DNA of 26,398 bases from Trachelipus rathkii (Eukaryota; Arthropoda; Malacostraca; Isopoda; Trachelipodidae). Below, piece by piece: positions 1 to 9,640 of the stretch. Under the pieces are notes generated by a model. That model worked only from the letters and a program-made list of their open reading frames with translations, had not been told where the DNA came from and ran no database searches. The position numbers and the translations under genes are program-made. Position 1 is the stretch's first letter, and each line of letters starts with the position of its first letter. The stretch is from contig JABUQX010103381.1 in the NCBI GenBank assembly GCA_015478945.1, positions 1 through 26,398 on the forward strand, read 5' to 3'.

Positions 1-52
1 GTTGTACTTCGTTCGGTCGATTCAGGTGGTTTTAACCGTTTTTCCGCGTATC

Positions 53-75
53 GTGAAACGCTTTCGCGTTTTCAC
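53..75. repeat. Short hairpin at the left edge
   Basis: GTGAAACGC and GCGTTTTCAC face each other across a 4-base loop, with one bulged T. It lies just beyond the GC-rich repeat copy at 84-320, on the side where that element continues (reading the minus strand). It may be a structured terminal part of that element, but none of the other copies in the window shows it. Confidence 0.4.
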
Positions 76-83
76 TCTATTAA

Positions 84-320
84 ATTTTGCTTTTTTTTAG
101 CAAAAAATACCCCAAGGGTAGCACCGCACCGATGGCGGGAGTCGGGGGTCTCTCGGCCTTCCGGGGAACTACGGGGTAGGACTAATTCCCCCCCTCCGGG
201 GAGGGTCTCCCGGAACCCCCGCTCTTTGGCATTGGGTGTCACGGGGTTCCTCCCGCCCTTCCCCCTACGGGTATTGAAAACGTCCCCCCTGTGTTCCCCG
301 TCGGCTCGAGCCCCATAAAT
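84..320 (-). repeat. GC-rich dispersed repeat, copy 1 (longest core)
   Basis: This is a sharp GC-rich island of about 220 bp in AT-rich DNA. Read on the minus strand it starts GGGGCTCGAGCCGACGGGGA, runs through runs of G and C, and ends near GAGACCCCCGACTCCCGCCA. The same order of blocks recurs at 19791-19983 (plus), and in shorter form at 18284-18372, 21874-21930 and 21200-21311. The minus strand is open for 96 codons across it, and copy 3 is open for 90 codons. The predicted peptides share pieces such as NAKERG/NTKERG and GREIVLP/GGELVLP. Such open frames are expected by chance in GC-rich DNA because stop codons are AT-rich, so I do not call a gene. Family not recognised. Confidence 0.75.
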
Positions 321-400
321 TGCCGTGTATACCTTTACAAAATAATATATATATACTATCACCCAGCACCCCCAAAAAAAAAAATTTTAAGTTTTTTTTA

Positions 401-600
401 TTTTTTTTTTTTTTTTTTTACAGTTTCCTAACCAAAAATTTTACAGGATTCCAAAAATATATTTCACTCTAGCTTTTGTAGTTTTCGAGATATGATTTTT
501 TTTTTTTTTTTTTTTTTTTACAGTTTCCTCAGTAAAATTTCGCCAGGATCCAGCAATGTATTCCTTTTCCCGGTAGCTGTTGTAGTTTTGAGATATGGAT
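401..600. repeat. Two tandem units of ~100 bp, each headed by a poly(T) tract
   Basis: Each unit is a T tract of about 20 bases ending TTTACAGTTTCCT, then a diverged stretch containing CAGGAT(T)CC and ending TTGTAGTTTT(C)GAGATATG. The ACAGTTTCCT motif falls at 420-429 and 520-529, a spacing of exactly 100 bp. The units are clearly diverged, so this is an old duplication. Neither unit encodes a protein. Confidence 0.7.
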
Positions 601-623
601 TGTGGCTCTTCTAGAGGCTGGCC

Positions 624-632
624 ATATATATA

Positions 633-673
<41 letters not shown>

Positions 674-680
674 ATAGATA

Positions 681-719
<39 letters not shown>

Positions 720-745
720 TATGCTATATATATATATATATATGT
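624..745. repeat. Imperfect (TA)n microsatellite
   Basis: Nearly continuous TA dinucleotides with a few interruptions (TATCTATA, GATAAAA, TGCTATGCTA). The reading frames across it give only isoleucine-tyrosine repeats and are not genes. Confidence 0.9.
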
Positions 746-781
746 GCTGCTGCTATATATCTCTTCTTCGAGCAGATCCAA

Positions 782-801
782 CATCATCATCATCATCATC
801 A
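782..801. repeat. (CAT)n short microsatellite
   Basis: About seven CAT units. The poly-histidine or poly-aspartate runs in overlapping frames come from this array and have no coding meaning. Confidence 0.85.
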
Positions 802-949
802 CCCACCTTCTCTCCCAAGACTGGGGGTTGGGTGCAGAAGCATGCACTAGAAACAGAAAAGAGAAGTAGAAGAATATAGAGAGGTAAAGAAAGCCTGGCC
901 TTACCACCCCCTTTATAACCTTTTAGTGAGAACTTGTCGCATTCAGAAA

Positions 950-1580
<631 letters not shown>

Positions 1581-1600
1581 TCATATAGTATAATTTTCTA

Positions 1601-1772
1601 GAGGGTGGAGTCGGAGTCGGAGTCGGGTCGGAGTCGGGTCGGAGTCGGGTCAGTATTTTCAAAGGGTTTGAAGAGGGTGGAGTCGAGTCGGTAATATTCA
1701 AGGAGTCGAGGTCGGAGTCGGAGTCCGGGTCGGTAATTTTCAAGAAGGGTGGAGTCGGAGTCGGAGTCGGGT
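1601..1772. repeat. GGAGTC minisatellite with inverted end
   Basis: Repeated GAGTCGG/GGGTCGGAGTC units are arranged in higher-order blocks of about 70-80 bp: GGGTGGAGTCG, then a clustered run, then GGGT(C)GGTAATTTTCAA, and again. The last block carries GTGGAGTCGG at 1749-1758. Its exact inverse, CCGACTCCAC, sits at 1787-1796, giving a 10-bp perfect inverted repeat across an AT-rich spacer. The frames through the array (Ser-Glu or Asp-Ser-Asp repeats) are artefacts of the repeat. Confidence 0.85.
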
Positions 1773-1796
1773 GGAAAATTATTGAACCGACTCCAC

Positions 1797-2003
1797 AACC
1801 CTGGTCGCCACACCCTTCAATCTGTTCGCCATATCTTCATTGATTGTCACCAACTGGACCCCATTCGCCGTCGTCATTTTCCCACTTTATGGTCCATAAC
1901 ACCTTCTAAAAGATTATCTCATATCTTATCTGAATCTTCCCACTTTAGCAGTAACTCTATTTTCTTGTGTCTTCAAGAAGTGAATATTCTTTACAATATT
2001 TGA
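1797..2003 (+). pseudogene. Extreme C-terminus of a Jockey/I-like LINE ORF2, fragment
   Basis: The plus strand reads LQSVRHIFIDCHQLDPIRRR, then a hydrophilic stretch, and ends SNSIFLCLQEVNILYNI before TGA at 2001-2003. The pattern (L)TVRHIL-x-C followed by about 45-55 residues and a short helix ending just before the stop is the usual C-terminal zinc-binding tail of Jockey/I-group ORF2 proteins. It follows the RT and, where present, the RNase H domain. The RT and endonuclease are absent, so this is a 5'-truncated copy. The longer open frame starting at 1749 only looks like a gene because it runs in from the GGAGTC minisatellite. The last segment is intact in frame, so the insertion may be fairly young, or the frame survived by chance. 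Confidence 0.6.
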
Positions 2004-2228
2004 TTTTGTTATGCAATATTAGGACTATCAATAATGCAAGGATATATTTAATTTATTTATTTAATTTTGACTGAATATTCATTTCGCCATTCAAATTTTC
2101 CTCGGCATTTAAAATATGTATAATCCAGGACCCACCCATGGAGTTGATTATTCAACCCAGTGTGGCCGCTTCTTTGTGAGCCGTGGTTTGTCCTGTACAT
2201 TGATTCAAAAAAAAGAAAGAAAAAAAAC
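1797..2228 (+). mobile_element. 5'-truncated non-LTR retrotransposon tail with 3'UTR and A-rich tail
   Basis: The ORF2 tail is followed by about 200 bp of non-coding sequence, which contains CCAGGACCCACCCATGG and TCAACCCAGTGTGGCCGCTT, and ends in TTGATTC plus an A-rich run (2207-2228). Severe 5' truncation with a 3' A-rich end is the normal outcome of target-primed reverse transcription. No target-site duplication could be fixed, because the 5' junction lies in the minisatellite. Confidence 0.55.
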
Positions 2229-2235
2229 CCAGCCA

Positions 2236-2268
2236 AAGGATATAGAATGAAAATGTAGCAAAAAGTAA
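2236..2268. repeat. 33-bp direct repeat, copy A
   Basis: Begins AAGGATATAGAATGAAAATG and ends GCAAAAAGTAA. It is identical over 33 bases to 2719-2751 and is followed in both copies by TGAAGAAA. Confidence 0.85.
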
Positions 2269-2718
2269 TTTGAAGAAAAAAGGATAAAATATTCGTAGTG
2301 AGAGGCAGCATTAAAAAGGGGAAAAAGGAAGAATGAAACAGAAGAAGAACCGACGCAATAAAGGAAGAAATGAGAAGGAAATCAATGAAAAACAACAAAA
2401 GAAAATGGCACGAAGAAAATTTAGAAATTATGTAAAGAAACGTATAATAAATATAGAGACTAAAAAGATAAAGAATGAAAGAAAAGGTAATGTGGGAAGG
2501 AAAGAGAACTAAGGACATTTGAAAGATGAGGAAATAAGAAGAAAACATAGATTCAAGAAGAGTGGAGAAAAGATAAAGAAGCTGAAGAAGAAAAACGAAA
2601 AAAGTTGTGGTGTGCAGCAATAAAAATTGATACTCTTGGTTTCACTCGAAAGCCTTTCTCGCCAACTTCATCTAAAGCCTTCAACGTCACTGGCTTTTCA
2701 CTTCCACAACCCCTACCG

Positions 2719-2751
2719 AAGGATATAGAATGAAAATGTAGCAAAAAGTAA
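2719..2751. repeat. 33-bp direct repeat, copy B
   Basis: Exact second copy of 2236-2268, offset 483 bp. The flanks just outside are also alike (ACCCAGCCA versus ACCCCTACCG). The copies could be the ends of a duplicated module or the trace of a duplication with divergence between them. Confidence 0.85.
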
Positions 2752-2810
2752 ATGAAGAAATCAAAAGAAGGATAAAAAGGAAAAGAAGAAAAAGAAAGAA
2801 AAAGGAGCTG

Positions 2811-3114
2811 CTGACCTAAGTCAACTCCGTATTTGCATAATTGATTGAAAGGCCCAATTTGAAATTTCTTTGGGAAAACATTTTTGGCATCGAAATTGCA
2901 TTTCTTTCCCTTTCAAGGGAAATGTGTAAAGGGAAACTACCTTTATTTACAGTCTTTAATCAATTAGAAAACTTTTTTATATTATAAATTTCAAAAGATT
3001 TTTTTCCCAATTTAAAAAAAGAATAAAAATAATTTGAAAGGTCTGCAAAGAAAAGAAGATAACGCCAGAAGATCTTAATAAAACTAATTCACACGATTAT
3101 TAAAATTGTGAAAT
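2811..3114. other. AT-rich DNA without recognised features
   Basis: No plausible coding stretch on either strand. The most complex part is around 2830-2950, with CCCTTTCAAGGGAAATG and a nearby AAGGGAAAC. Confidence 0.6.
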
Positions 3115-3222
<108 letters not shown>

Positions 3223-3354
3223 GTGTCTTTTTCAGCATCATGTTCCCGCTGACCTTTTTTAAAAATGAGTTTAGTAATATACTTTTTGGTTTATTTATGA
3301 TGAAATGATTTAAAATTTAATATTTTTTTATTTTTATTTTGGAAGGTTTGGTTG

Positions 3355-3362
3355 GTTTAGGT
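3355..3362. repeat. Target-site duplication (left), GTTTAGGT
   Basis: Identical octamer to 5425-5432, placed exactly outside the left terminal inverted repeat of the hAT element. Confidence 0.85.
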
Positions 3363-5424
3363 GAGTGGTTCTTAACCTTTTTTGAGTAAAGAACCCCCTT
3401 TAAGAATCTGGTGAAAGCTATGGACCCCTTCACCAGAAATATTCACATAAACACAACTTTGCATGCTGTGTTTAATGTACTTTATTTATTGATATTTGAT
3501 TGTCTCATACATATATGACATGCACAAAAGTATTATTGAATTTTGAAGCAATCGATGAAAGAAGAACTCCTTTTATGCAAAATGTAATGATCAGTAATTA
3601 TAAGCATGATATGGAATCTTCTTGTGCATACTACTACTACTGTTCTCGTTATCAACTATTTCAATGAGAAGGTTGTTTTTGTTTGCTGTGGAGTGGTCTT
3701 TGACTAGGTAACACGCATATCACTTTTGACATTCAATCTACTTCGACTTTTTGTTTTGACAGAAACAAGTGTTGAAAACCCTGATTCACAAAAGTAAGTG
3801 GTAGCAAAGGAGACCATAGCACCTATAGCTCGCATTACCAAACGAGGGTAGACTTGTGCCAATGCACAACAAAGGCTTCCAAGACTTTTCGAATTGAATT
3901 TATTTCACAACATTTCCTTTAGCCTCAGGTCAAGAGATTATCTTTGACAAGGTCTTCATCATTGATCCAGTATATGTCGTCTAGGAAAAGATTACGAATC
4001 CATGTTTCAACCTGAAGGTGATCCGAGCCAAAGTAAGCTTTGAAAGATTCTGCAGAGTTTGGAAATGTATGCAGAATTATGTATGCAGAGAAGCTGACAG
4101 GTCGCTGTTGCTTTCACTTGCATCCTGCTGAAGCACTTCTTCAAACATTGGAAAGTTTGCATAGTTATCTGCTTCCAACCTCCTATTATACAGCGTCAGT
4201 TTGACCAGAAAAGCTTTCGTTCTTTCAGCAGCATCCATAAAAATTAATGATTACTTCATGGCCTTGAATCGAAAGATTTACCTCATTCATTTGGGCAAAG
4301 ATATGCGCAAAGTAGGCCAATCCATGAATGAACCTCTCACTGTCAAACTGTTCTGAGAGGCGGCTTTCTTTTTCTCTCAAAAAAGTGAAACTTCTGCTCA
4401 GTTCAACCTTTCGCTTTAGAATTTGTCTTCTGGAAAGCCAGTGAACCTCCATGTGGTTTAGAAGAACTTCATACTCTGCTCCCATTTTTTGACAAAACTT
4501 CTTGAAAATGCTATGGTTCAGAGCCCTTGCTCTGAAGAAATTGACAATTTTCACGCTAGTAGACAAGACTTCCTTCAGAACTACTGGCAGAATCTTCGAT
4601 TCCAGTGCATGCCGATAAAAGAAGCAATGGGTAACGATGACCTGAGGAACTGTTTTCTTCGCAAAAGCAGCAAAACTAGATGCATTGCCAAACATCGCAG
4701 ATGCTCCGTCTGTGCACAGAGTACCAAGATATTTGTTCCAATCAAAATTTTGATTGGAAAAGAATCTATCCACAATTTCATTAATGTCGATGGCCTTTGT
4801 AGTTTCCAAAAGGGGTTCGCAAAACAGCAAATCTTCTTTGATGGTATTAGCACGCACAAAATTTAATAAATTGTATGAATCATATCAATATAAGGCTGCA
4901 CGAACACACACTTCAACTTTCGAAAATAAACCGTTATATGTACAAGATGAACTTATATACACAGACTAAACATATCAATGACATATCGGAAAAAATTTAT
5001 TTTATAAATCTTAAATTGAAATCTTAAAATCTTTTTAATCGCAATATTCAGATTTATTATGCAATATTTATTTCATTTTTAATATTATTAAATTATTTAT
5101 TAATGAACCAATTAAGAAGATTAATAAAAATGTAAGAAACACTATTGTTCTCAAAGGGGTATATCTTATAGGGTAAACTTTGGGTATATTAAATTTTCAA
5201 TGGTTTGAGGAATTTGCAAAATTTATTCCCCACCCCCTCCCCATCCACCTTTCTTCCTTTCATATGTCATTCCCTTGCCAAATGTACGATTTTGCTTTAT
5301 TAGAAGAGAAGGGCTCTTTAACGAATATAATTGTTAGTAATCTTTATTTGATCCTCATGGACCCCTTGAAACCTATCCATGACCCGCTTAGGGATGCCTA
5401 TAACGCCAGGTTAAGAAACTCCTC
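3363..5424 (-). mobile_element. hAT-superfamily DNA transposon, internally deleted, with perfect 8-bp TSD
   Basis: The left end reads GAGTGGTTCTTAACC. The right end, read inward on the minus strand, is GAGGAGTTTCTTAACC, so the termini are short imperfect inverted repeats of the hAT type (compare the well-known CAGTGGTTCTCAACC class). The octamer GTTTAGGT directly abuts both ends, at 3355-3362 and 5425-5432. An 8-bp target-site duplication is the hallmark of hAT insertion. The 2062-bp body holds a broken minus-strand transposase at 3704-4872. The sequence between 4873 and about 5340 has no BED zinc finger and no N-terminal third of the protein, so this is a deletion derivative that would depend on a transposase made elsewhere. 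Subterminal GGACCCCTT motifs are present near both ends, in inverse orientation. Confidence 0.88.
3704..4872 (-). pseudogene. hAT transposase (ZBED5/SCAND3/FAM200-like), truncated and frameshifted
   Basis: The best part is the 210-codon stretch at 4225-4857. It contains LCTDGASAMFG, whose Asp matches the second catalytic Asp of hAT transposases, then VIVTHCFFYRHALESK (family H-C-x-x-H-R-x-A-L) and EVHWLSRRQIL (family VRWLSRG). One frame shift near 4230 leads to AAERTKAFLVKLTLYNRRLE, a stop, and, after further shifts, ETWIRNLFLDD. The last part is the C-terminal dimerisation and catalytic segment FATTYFCESGFSTLVSVKTK, with the catalytic Glu in CESGFS, ending SRLNVKSDMRVT before a stop at 3704-3706. 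In frame it extends upstream to NLLNFVRANTIKEDLLFCEP, where family similarity stops. The BED finger and roughly the first 200-230 residues are missing. The protein would cut and join DNA at the TIRs. In this state it is dead. Antisense frames at 4489-4866 are shadows. Confidence 0.88.
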
Positions 5425-5432
5425 GTTTAGGT
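5425..5432. repeat. Target-site duplication (right), GTTTAGGT
   Basis: Identical octamer to 3355-3362, immediately outside the right terminal inverted repeat. Confidence 0.85.
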
Positions 5433-5443
5433 AAATTAGCTTC

Positions 5444-5507
<64 letters not shown>

Positions 5508-5570
5508 TTTATTCTTTTTAATTCTTTTTTATTATTTTTATTATTATTATTATTAATTATTATTATTTTA

Positions 5571-5630
<60 letters not shown>

Positions 5631-5632
5631 TA
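5444..5632. repeat. (ATT)n microsatellite in two blocks
   Basis: Long ATT runs at 5444-5509 and 5577-5632, joined by a T-rich, less regular stretch. It begins about 12 bases after the right target duplication of the hAT element. Confidence 0.95.
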
Positions 5633-5724
5633 ATTATTTTATATATTCAGTACGTTTTCAGTTGAATTAAGAAAAGCATTCAAGATTTTTAACTTATTTA
5701 AAAAAAATGATTTTGTCACCACCT

Positions 5725-6126
5725 TTATACATTAAAGTTGGTCTGATGAAAATTATTTTCAAGGTCATGAACAGAAGAACCCTTCCATCTTTCCAATATG
5801 TCAGAATAATCTCCAACATCAAGTTTCTTGTTCATCATCATCACTACTTGGTGCCAAGAGAGACTTTATTATATGAACTACAGTAAAACCATATAATTTT
5901 TCTACTTCTTGATCTGCGATCTTGATTTTGAAAAGGTTTTCAAAGACTCTTCCTGTTCGATTGAAATTTCTTCAATCGGGTTTAAAAGCAACTGAACAAT
6001 ATTATCTTTCACCATTGCTATCACGGAAGATGGGGTGAAATCATGAATTTGTACGATATATACATAAAGGTTGTTACTGTGAAAATTACTCTTCGCTTTT
6101 TTTAAGTAACAAATTTCAAGTTCAAT
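5725..6126 (-). pseudogene. Decayed coding remnant of unknown family (~130 codons)
   Basis: No long frame exists here, but the minus strand reads as protein in adjoining frames. It runs from IELEICYLKKAKSNFHSNN through YIVQIHDFTPSSVIAMVKDN and IVQLLLNPIEEIS to EQEESLKTFSKS. After one shift comes IADQEVEKLYGFTVVHIIKS, then an acidic patch SSDDDEQET. After another shift comes VGDYSDILERW, and after a third SSVHDLENNFHQTNFNV and a stop at 5725-5727. Mixed composition, amphipathic spacing, an acidic patch and the persistence of sense over about 400 bp argue for former coding DNA. Upstream of 6126 several alternative frames look equally possible. I do not recognise the family; given the neighbours, a transposon protein is the likeliest source (inference). 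The joined reading is my interpretation, and chance cannot be excluded. Confidence 0.4.
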
Positions 6127-9100
6127 TCACTTTTATATGAATTTTTCATTGTGTAAAATTTCCTTCTCACCGATGATTTATAATACCTTTGCGAAGAACC
6201 TGAGATGAATAACGCCGTTTTAAGTGAGTTCAGTAATGAAATAACATTTTCCTTTCAAGAATTCGTTTGATCGCCTTTAGACGTTTTCCAATGTGGTTTA
6301 AGAGCTTCAATGATGATTCAATCATTTGCTGTCAACAATGTTTTGATTTACTCTCAACACTGAACAAGCAATTAAGATCAAACTATACTTCACTTCTAAT
6401 GTGAGTTGTATCATTTGTAGTGATTGTTTCAACTTGTGAGTGTATTATTAGTATCATTATTTAACATTGATTGTTGAAGATTTTCATGTAGTTTTCTTAG
6501 ATAATGTTGATGAGCAACACAGTGATCGAAATGAGTAGCTATAATTCAACACTTAGTTAAAATATTTGTTACCAAATTAATTTGTAATAAATAGTTTTAT
6601 TGGAACACTCCGAACACGGGGGTTCATGAATAGGTCAATGTTGCAGTTTTGGTAAAAGAAACAAAGTGTCTCATAATCGCAGGACGCATAGACGTCGAAT
6701 AGGACTAAAAATAATTAAGTATTAAATTACTTACTTTACCATCCGACATTTATTCCGAGTAGGTTAAACTGTAAATTTGTTTTTAATAATTATGAAATAG
6801 TGCATGTAAAGGATAACTAGAGATATCTTCCAATACTTTTGTAGTTTTCATGCATAGGAGTCGTAATACCGGAATAAACTCACCGTATAGTCTATCACTA
6901 AATTAATATTTATAGAGTATTATTTGTTTAAAAGTATGCTAATATAGGGTACTATTATGAGTTAATTTCAATATACTGAGAGAAGCTAATAGTTCTGAGA
7001 GAGTTATTACTTTTGAGGTATATATTATATATATATAAGTGGAGTAATATTATATATATGATATATATTAGTTTATATATGTATAAATTTATATACATCT
7101 CACACCTCAAATTATTCCGTATCTTTCTCCTTTGAATTTGCCATGATTAATTATATTTGATTCATGCAAAGTTGGTCTGCTAATCTTGAGTATGCCACCA
7201 TATAGTTTTATTAACGAACATAGGTTGTTTTCTCGATCTCATTTAGAAAGTACAATATTTCATTTTATGTTTTTCTTTCAGGATCTAAAGGATAAATAAA
7301 TGTTAGCACGCTTCATATTCACCTGCGTGGCATATTACTAAATAGCACTAATTGTTGCGTGTTCTGAGTTGAGAGAATTTGCATTCGAAGAGTGCGACTG
7401 CGGGCTTATAAACAACTGAGGAGAGTTCGGTGTCATTTTCTCTTTTGACTATTTCTTATCCGAATATTATAGTATACGAAGTCTATTCTCAACACTCTTT
7501 TTCCTTACAGTAGAAATTGTCATATATACACGTCTTATATCCTCTCTATATCTTCACTTCTTATATAGTTATCATTTTCTGCATATTTGCACAAAAAGAT
7601 CAACACTAACATTTTTTCTTTTCGCTATTCATACTACCTCCTAGTTTTCTTCAATGAGATGTCACATTACACCTGACTCTTATATAACACCTTAGTTATA
7701 TAAGTGAAAATCCTTCTACTCAAGTGAGCTCATTGCTTCAAATCCACTTATAGAAGGAACGATATCCCATGAGGCTTAATACGTCTTGCTGGAGGCATAA
7801 GCGCACCTCCCCCCTCATTCATTAACTCCTATTAAATTAGTAACCAAGTTTATAATATGCCTACAATTGTTTTTTATTTTTTCATACTCTCGAAAGTATT
7901 TAAAAAAAGTAGCTTCGAGTCTCTTTATATTGAGTGGGAGTATTCTCCGGGTGAGGACTCAACACGCAATTACTATATAGATTGCAATATTTATTTCTTT
8001 AAATGGCACCGTTTAACTCTATTCTGTGGACATCGTTTCTCTTTTCATATTTCTCATACTAAGTCTAATATGGAAACTGTTATACACATGTGATAAAGCA
8101 ACACCGCACATCTTCAAATATTCCTCCAAAAGAGTTACTCATTTCTCGGAACAGATAGAGCGAGGAACAATTCTCATTTGATTAACCTCATAGAAACACG
8201 GTTGACATAAGAGTAAACCTCCAGAGAAGAGGCACACTTGAGTAGTGTGTGTTCGAGGTACGTTAAGCTCTCGGTTCACTTTTTTAATTTATTCCTCCGG
8301 GATTTTTATTCTTGGTGTCACTCATGAGCCTAACTATTTTAAGTGTGATGTGAGGAGTATAATATATCGCATTATTTAATATGTATAGGTAGTGCATGTA
8401 TGCTCGAGGATGATATGGAGTGTGACTTCTCAGTTTTCAACACCTTTATATATTTGAGATTATGGGTTCAGAGTCATAACAAACTTAATGGAACACTAAA
8501 ATAAAACTGTCCTCGGCCTATTAACGCTTATACGATATCTTTCCTCTTATAGCCTTTCTACTTTCACTAGCGATCGTTTGACTAATGACTCACTATCTAT
8601 TTTATTTATATCTATAACTTACCAATGGCAAGGGGTGCCTCGATGGTGTCTCAACTTCTAGAGCTATTTCCTTTAACACCATTGAAAATATGACAGGTTC
8701 ACTCCTAGTTGTAATAGATACATAGGAATAATAGGATGTGTAGATGAAAATTAATTGGACATATAACAACTACAGATCTAGCTCGTTGATTGTGGTGTCT
8801 TTTCTTGCTTATGACTCAACTTCTGTTTCTGTTGGAACTTCCTATAAGGTAACTCCTTTGTTTCTTACTTCCTGATATATTTTTTCATATTATGCTTTCT
8901 TAGAAGTGTGAGCACAATATATATGAGCCTCATCTGATTGAACCTCCATGACACTTTAGCTTGCGCCTTAAGTGGTGTGTTGTTGCTATTTTCAATTTAA
9001 ATTTAACTTTTCACACCTACGCTTAGGAAATATGGGTCTTCGCCCTGCTAGATTCTCGTGGCAAACGCAGCGGAATTCATCACACACACGAGCACAACAC

Positions 9101-9640
9101 AAACTACGTCGATACGAGTCAACATGGCACAGAAAAATACTTAAAAAGCACTATGCAATAACATATTTACAATCTTCTCAAACTTATAAATCTTTAAATC
9201 ATATAATAAAATAATAAAAAGAATTAGAAAGGTAAAAATATATATAAAATTATTTTTAAAATAATTTAGAGAAGCAGTAAAAATATTGTGCACATTCCGA
9301 TGATATTATATGATCGGTTAAATCATTTTCAGTGATGTCTAAACCGGTTTACTTTTTTGTCAGATGAATACCTAATTTTATAGTTGAACGTTATTTGCAT
9401 GACTTTTGGTCTAAATACTATATAAAAATGCATACCCGAGGTGCCCAAAACATTTATATTACTGATTGTATCCAGCGCAATAAAGATGATTTCGATTATT
9501 TGTATTTGGCAATTTTGAATGTTGAACGAAATTCAATTTTATAAGCCAGCATCAATACAATCCCGGAATTATTTAAGTCCCTAAGGTAATAGTTGCTAAG
9601 TACACTCAAACGTTGATTATTTTAAAAACGTGGATTTAAA
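6127..9640. other. AT-rich DNA, no gene recognised
   Basis: I read all frames for conserved motifs and found none. Open frames at 7857-8093 and 8972-9214 have no family resemblance, biased composition and no context, and are probably chance. The region is more complex than the TA arrays to its right and has few pure microsatellites apart from a short TA-rich patch at 7020-7095. Confidence 0.5.

Larger units (their letters stand above)
2229..2810. other. Purine-rich (GA/AAG) tract, no gene
   Basis: A long asymmetric stretch of AAGAAG, GAAAG and similar words, with almost all purines on the plus strand. The 187-codon minus-strand frame through it is a phenylalanine/leucine/serine-rich product of that strand bias, without any family resemblance. 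A shorter minus-strand frame at 2553-2744 contains an ordinary-looking peptide (EKPVTLKALDEVGEKGFRVK) that I could not assign. Confidence 0.6.

Noticed and set aside
72..362. 96-codon minus-strand frame in the GC-rich repeat as a real protein
   Set aside because: Copies keep DNA similarity but not one common frame, and low stop density is expected in GC-rich DNA.
2057..2620. 187-codon minus-strand frame, Phe/Leu/Ser-rich, looking like a membrane protein
   Set aside because: It lies opposite a purine-rich tract; hydrophobicity follows from the strand bias. It also runs through the A-rich tail of the LINE remnant.
4489..4969. Plus-strand frames of 125 and 71 codons
   Set aside because: Antisense shadows of the hAT transposase, whose conserved motifs are on the minus strand.
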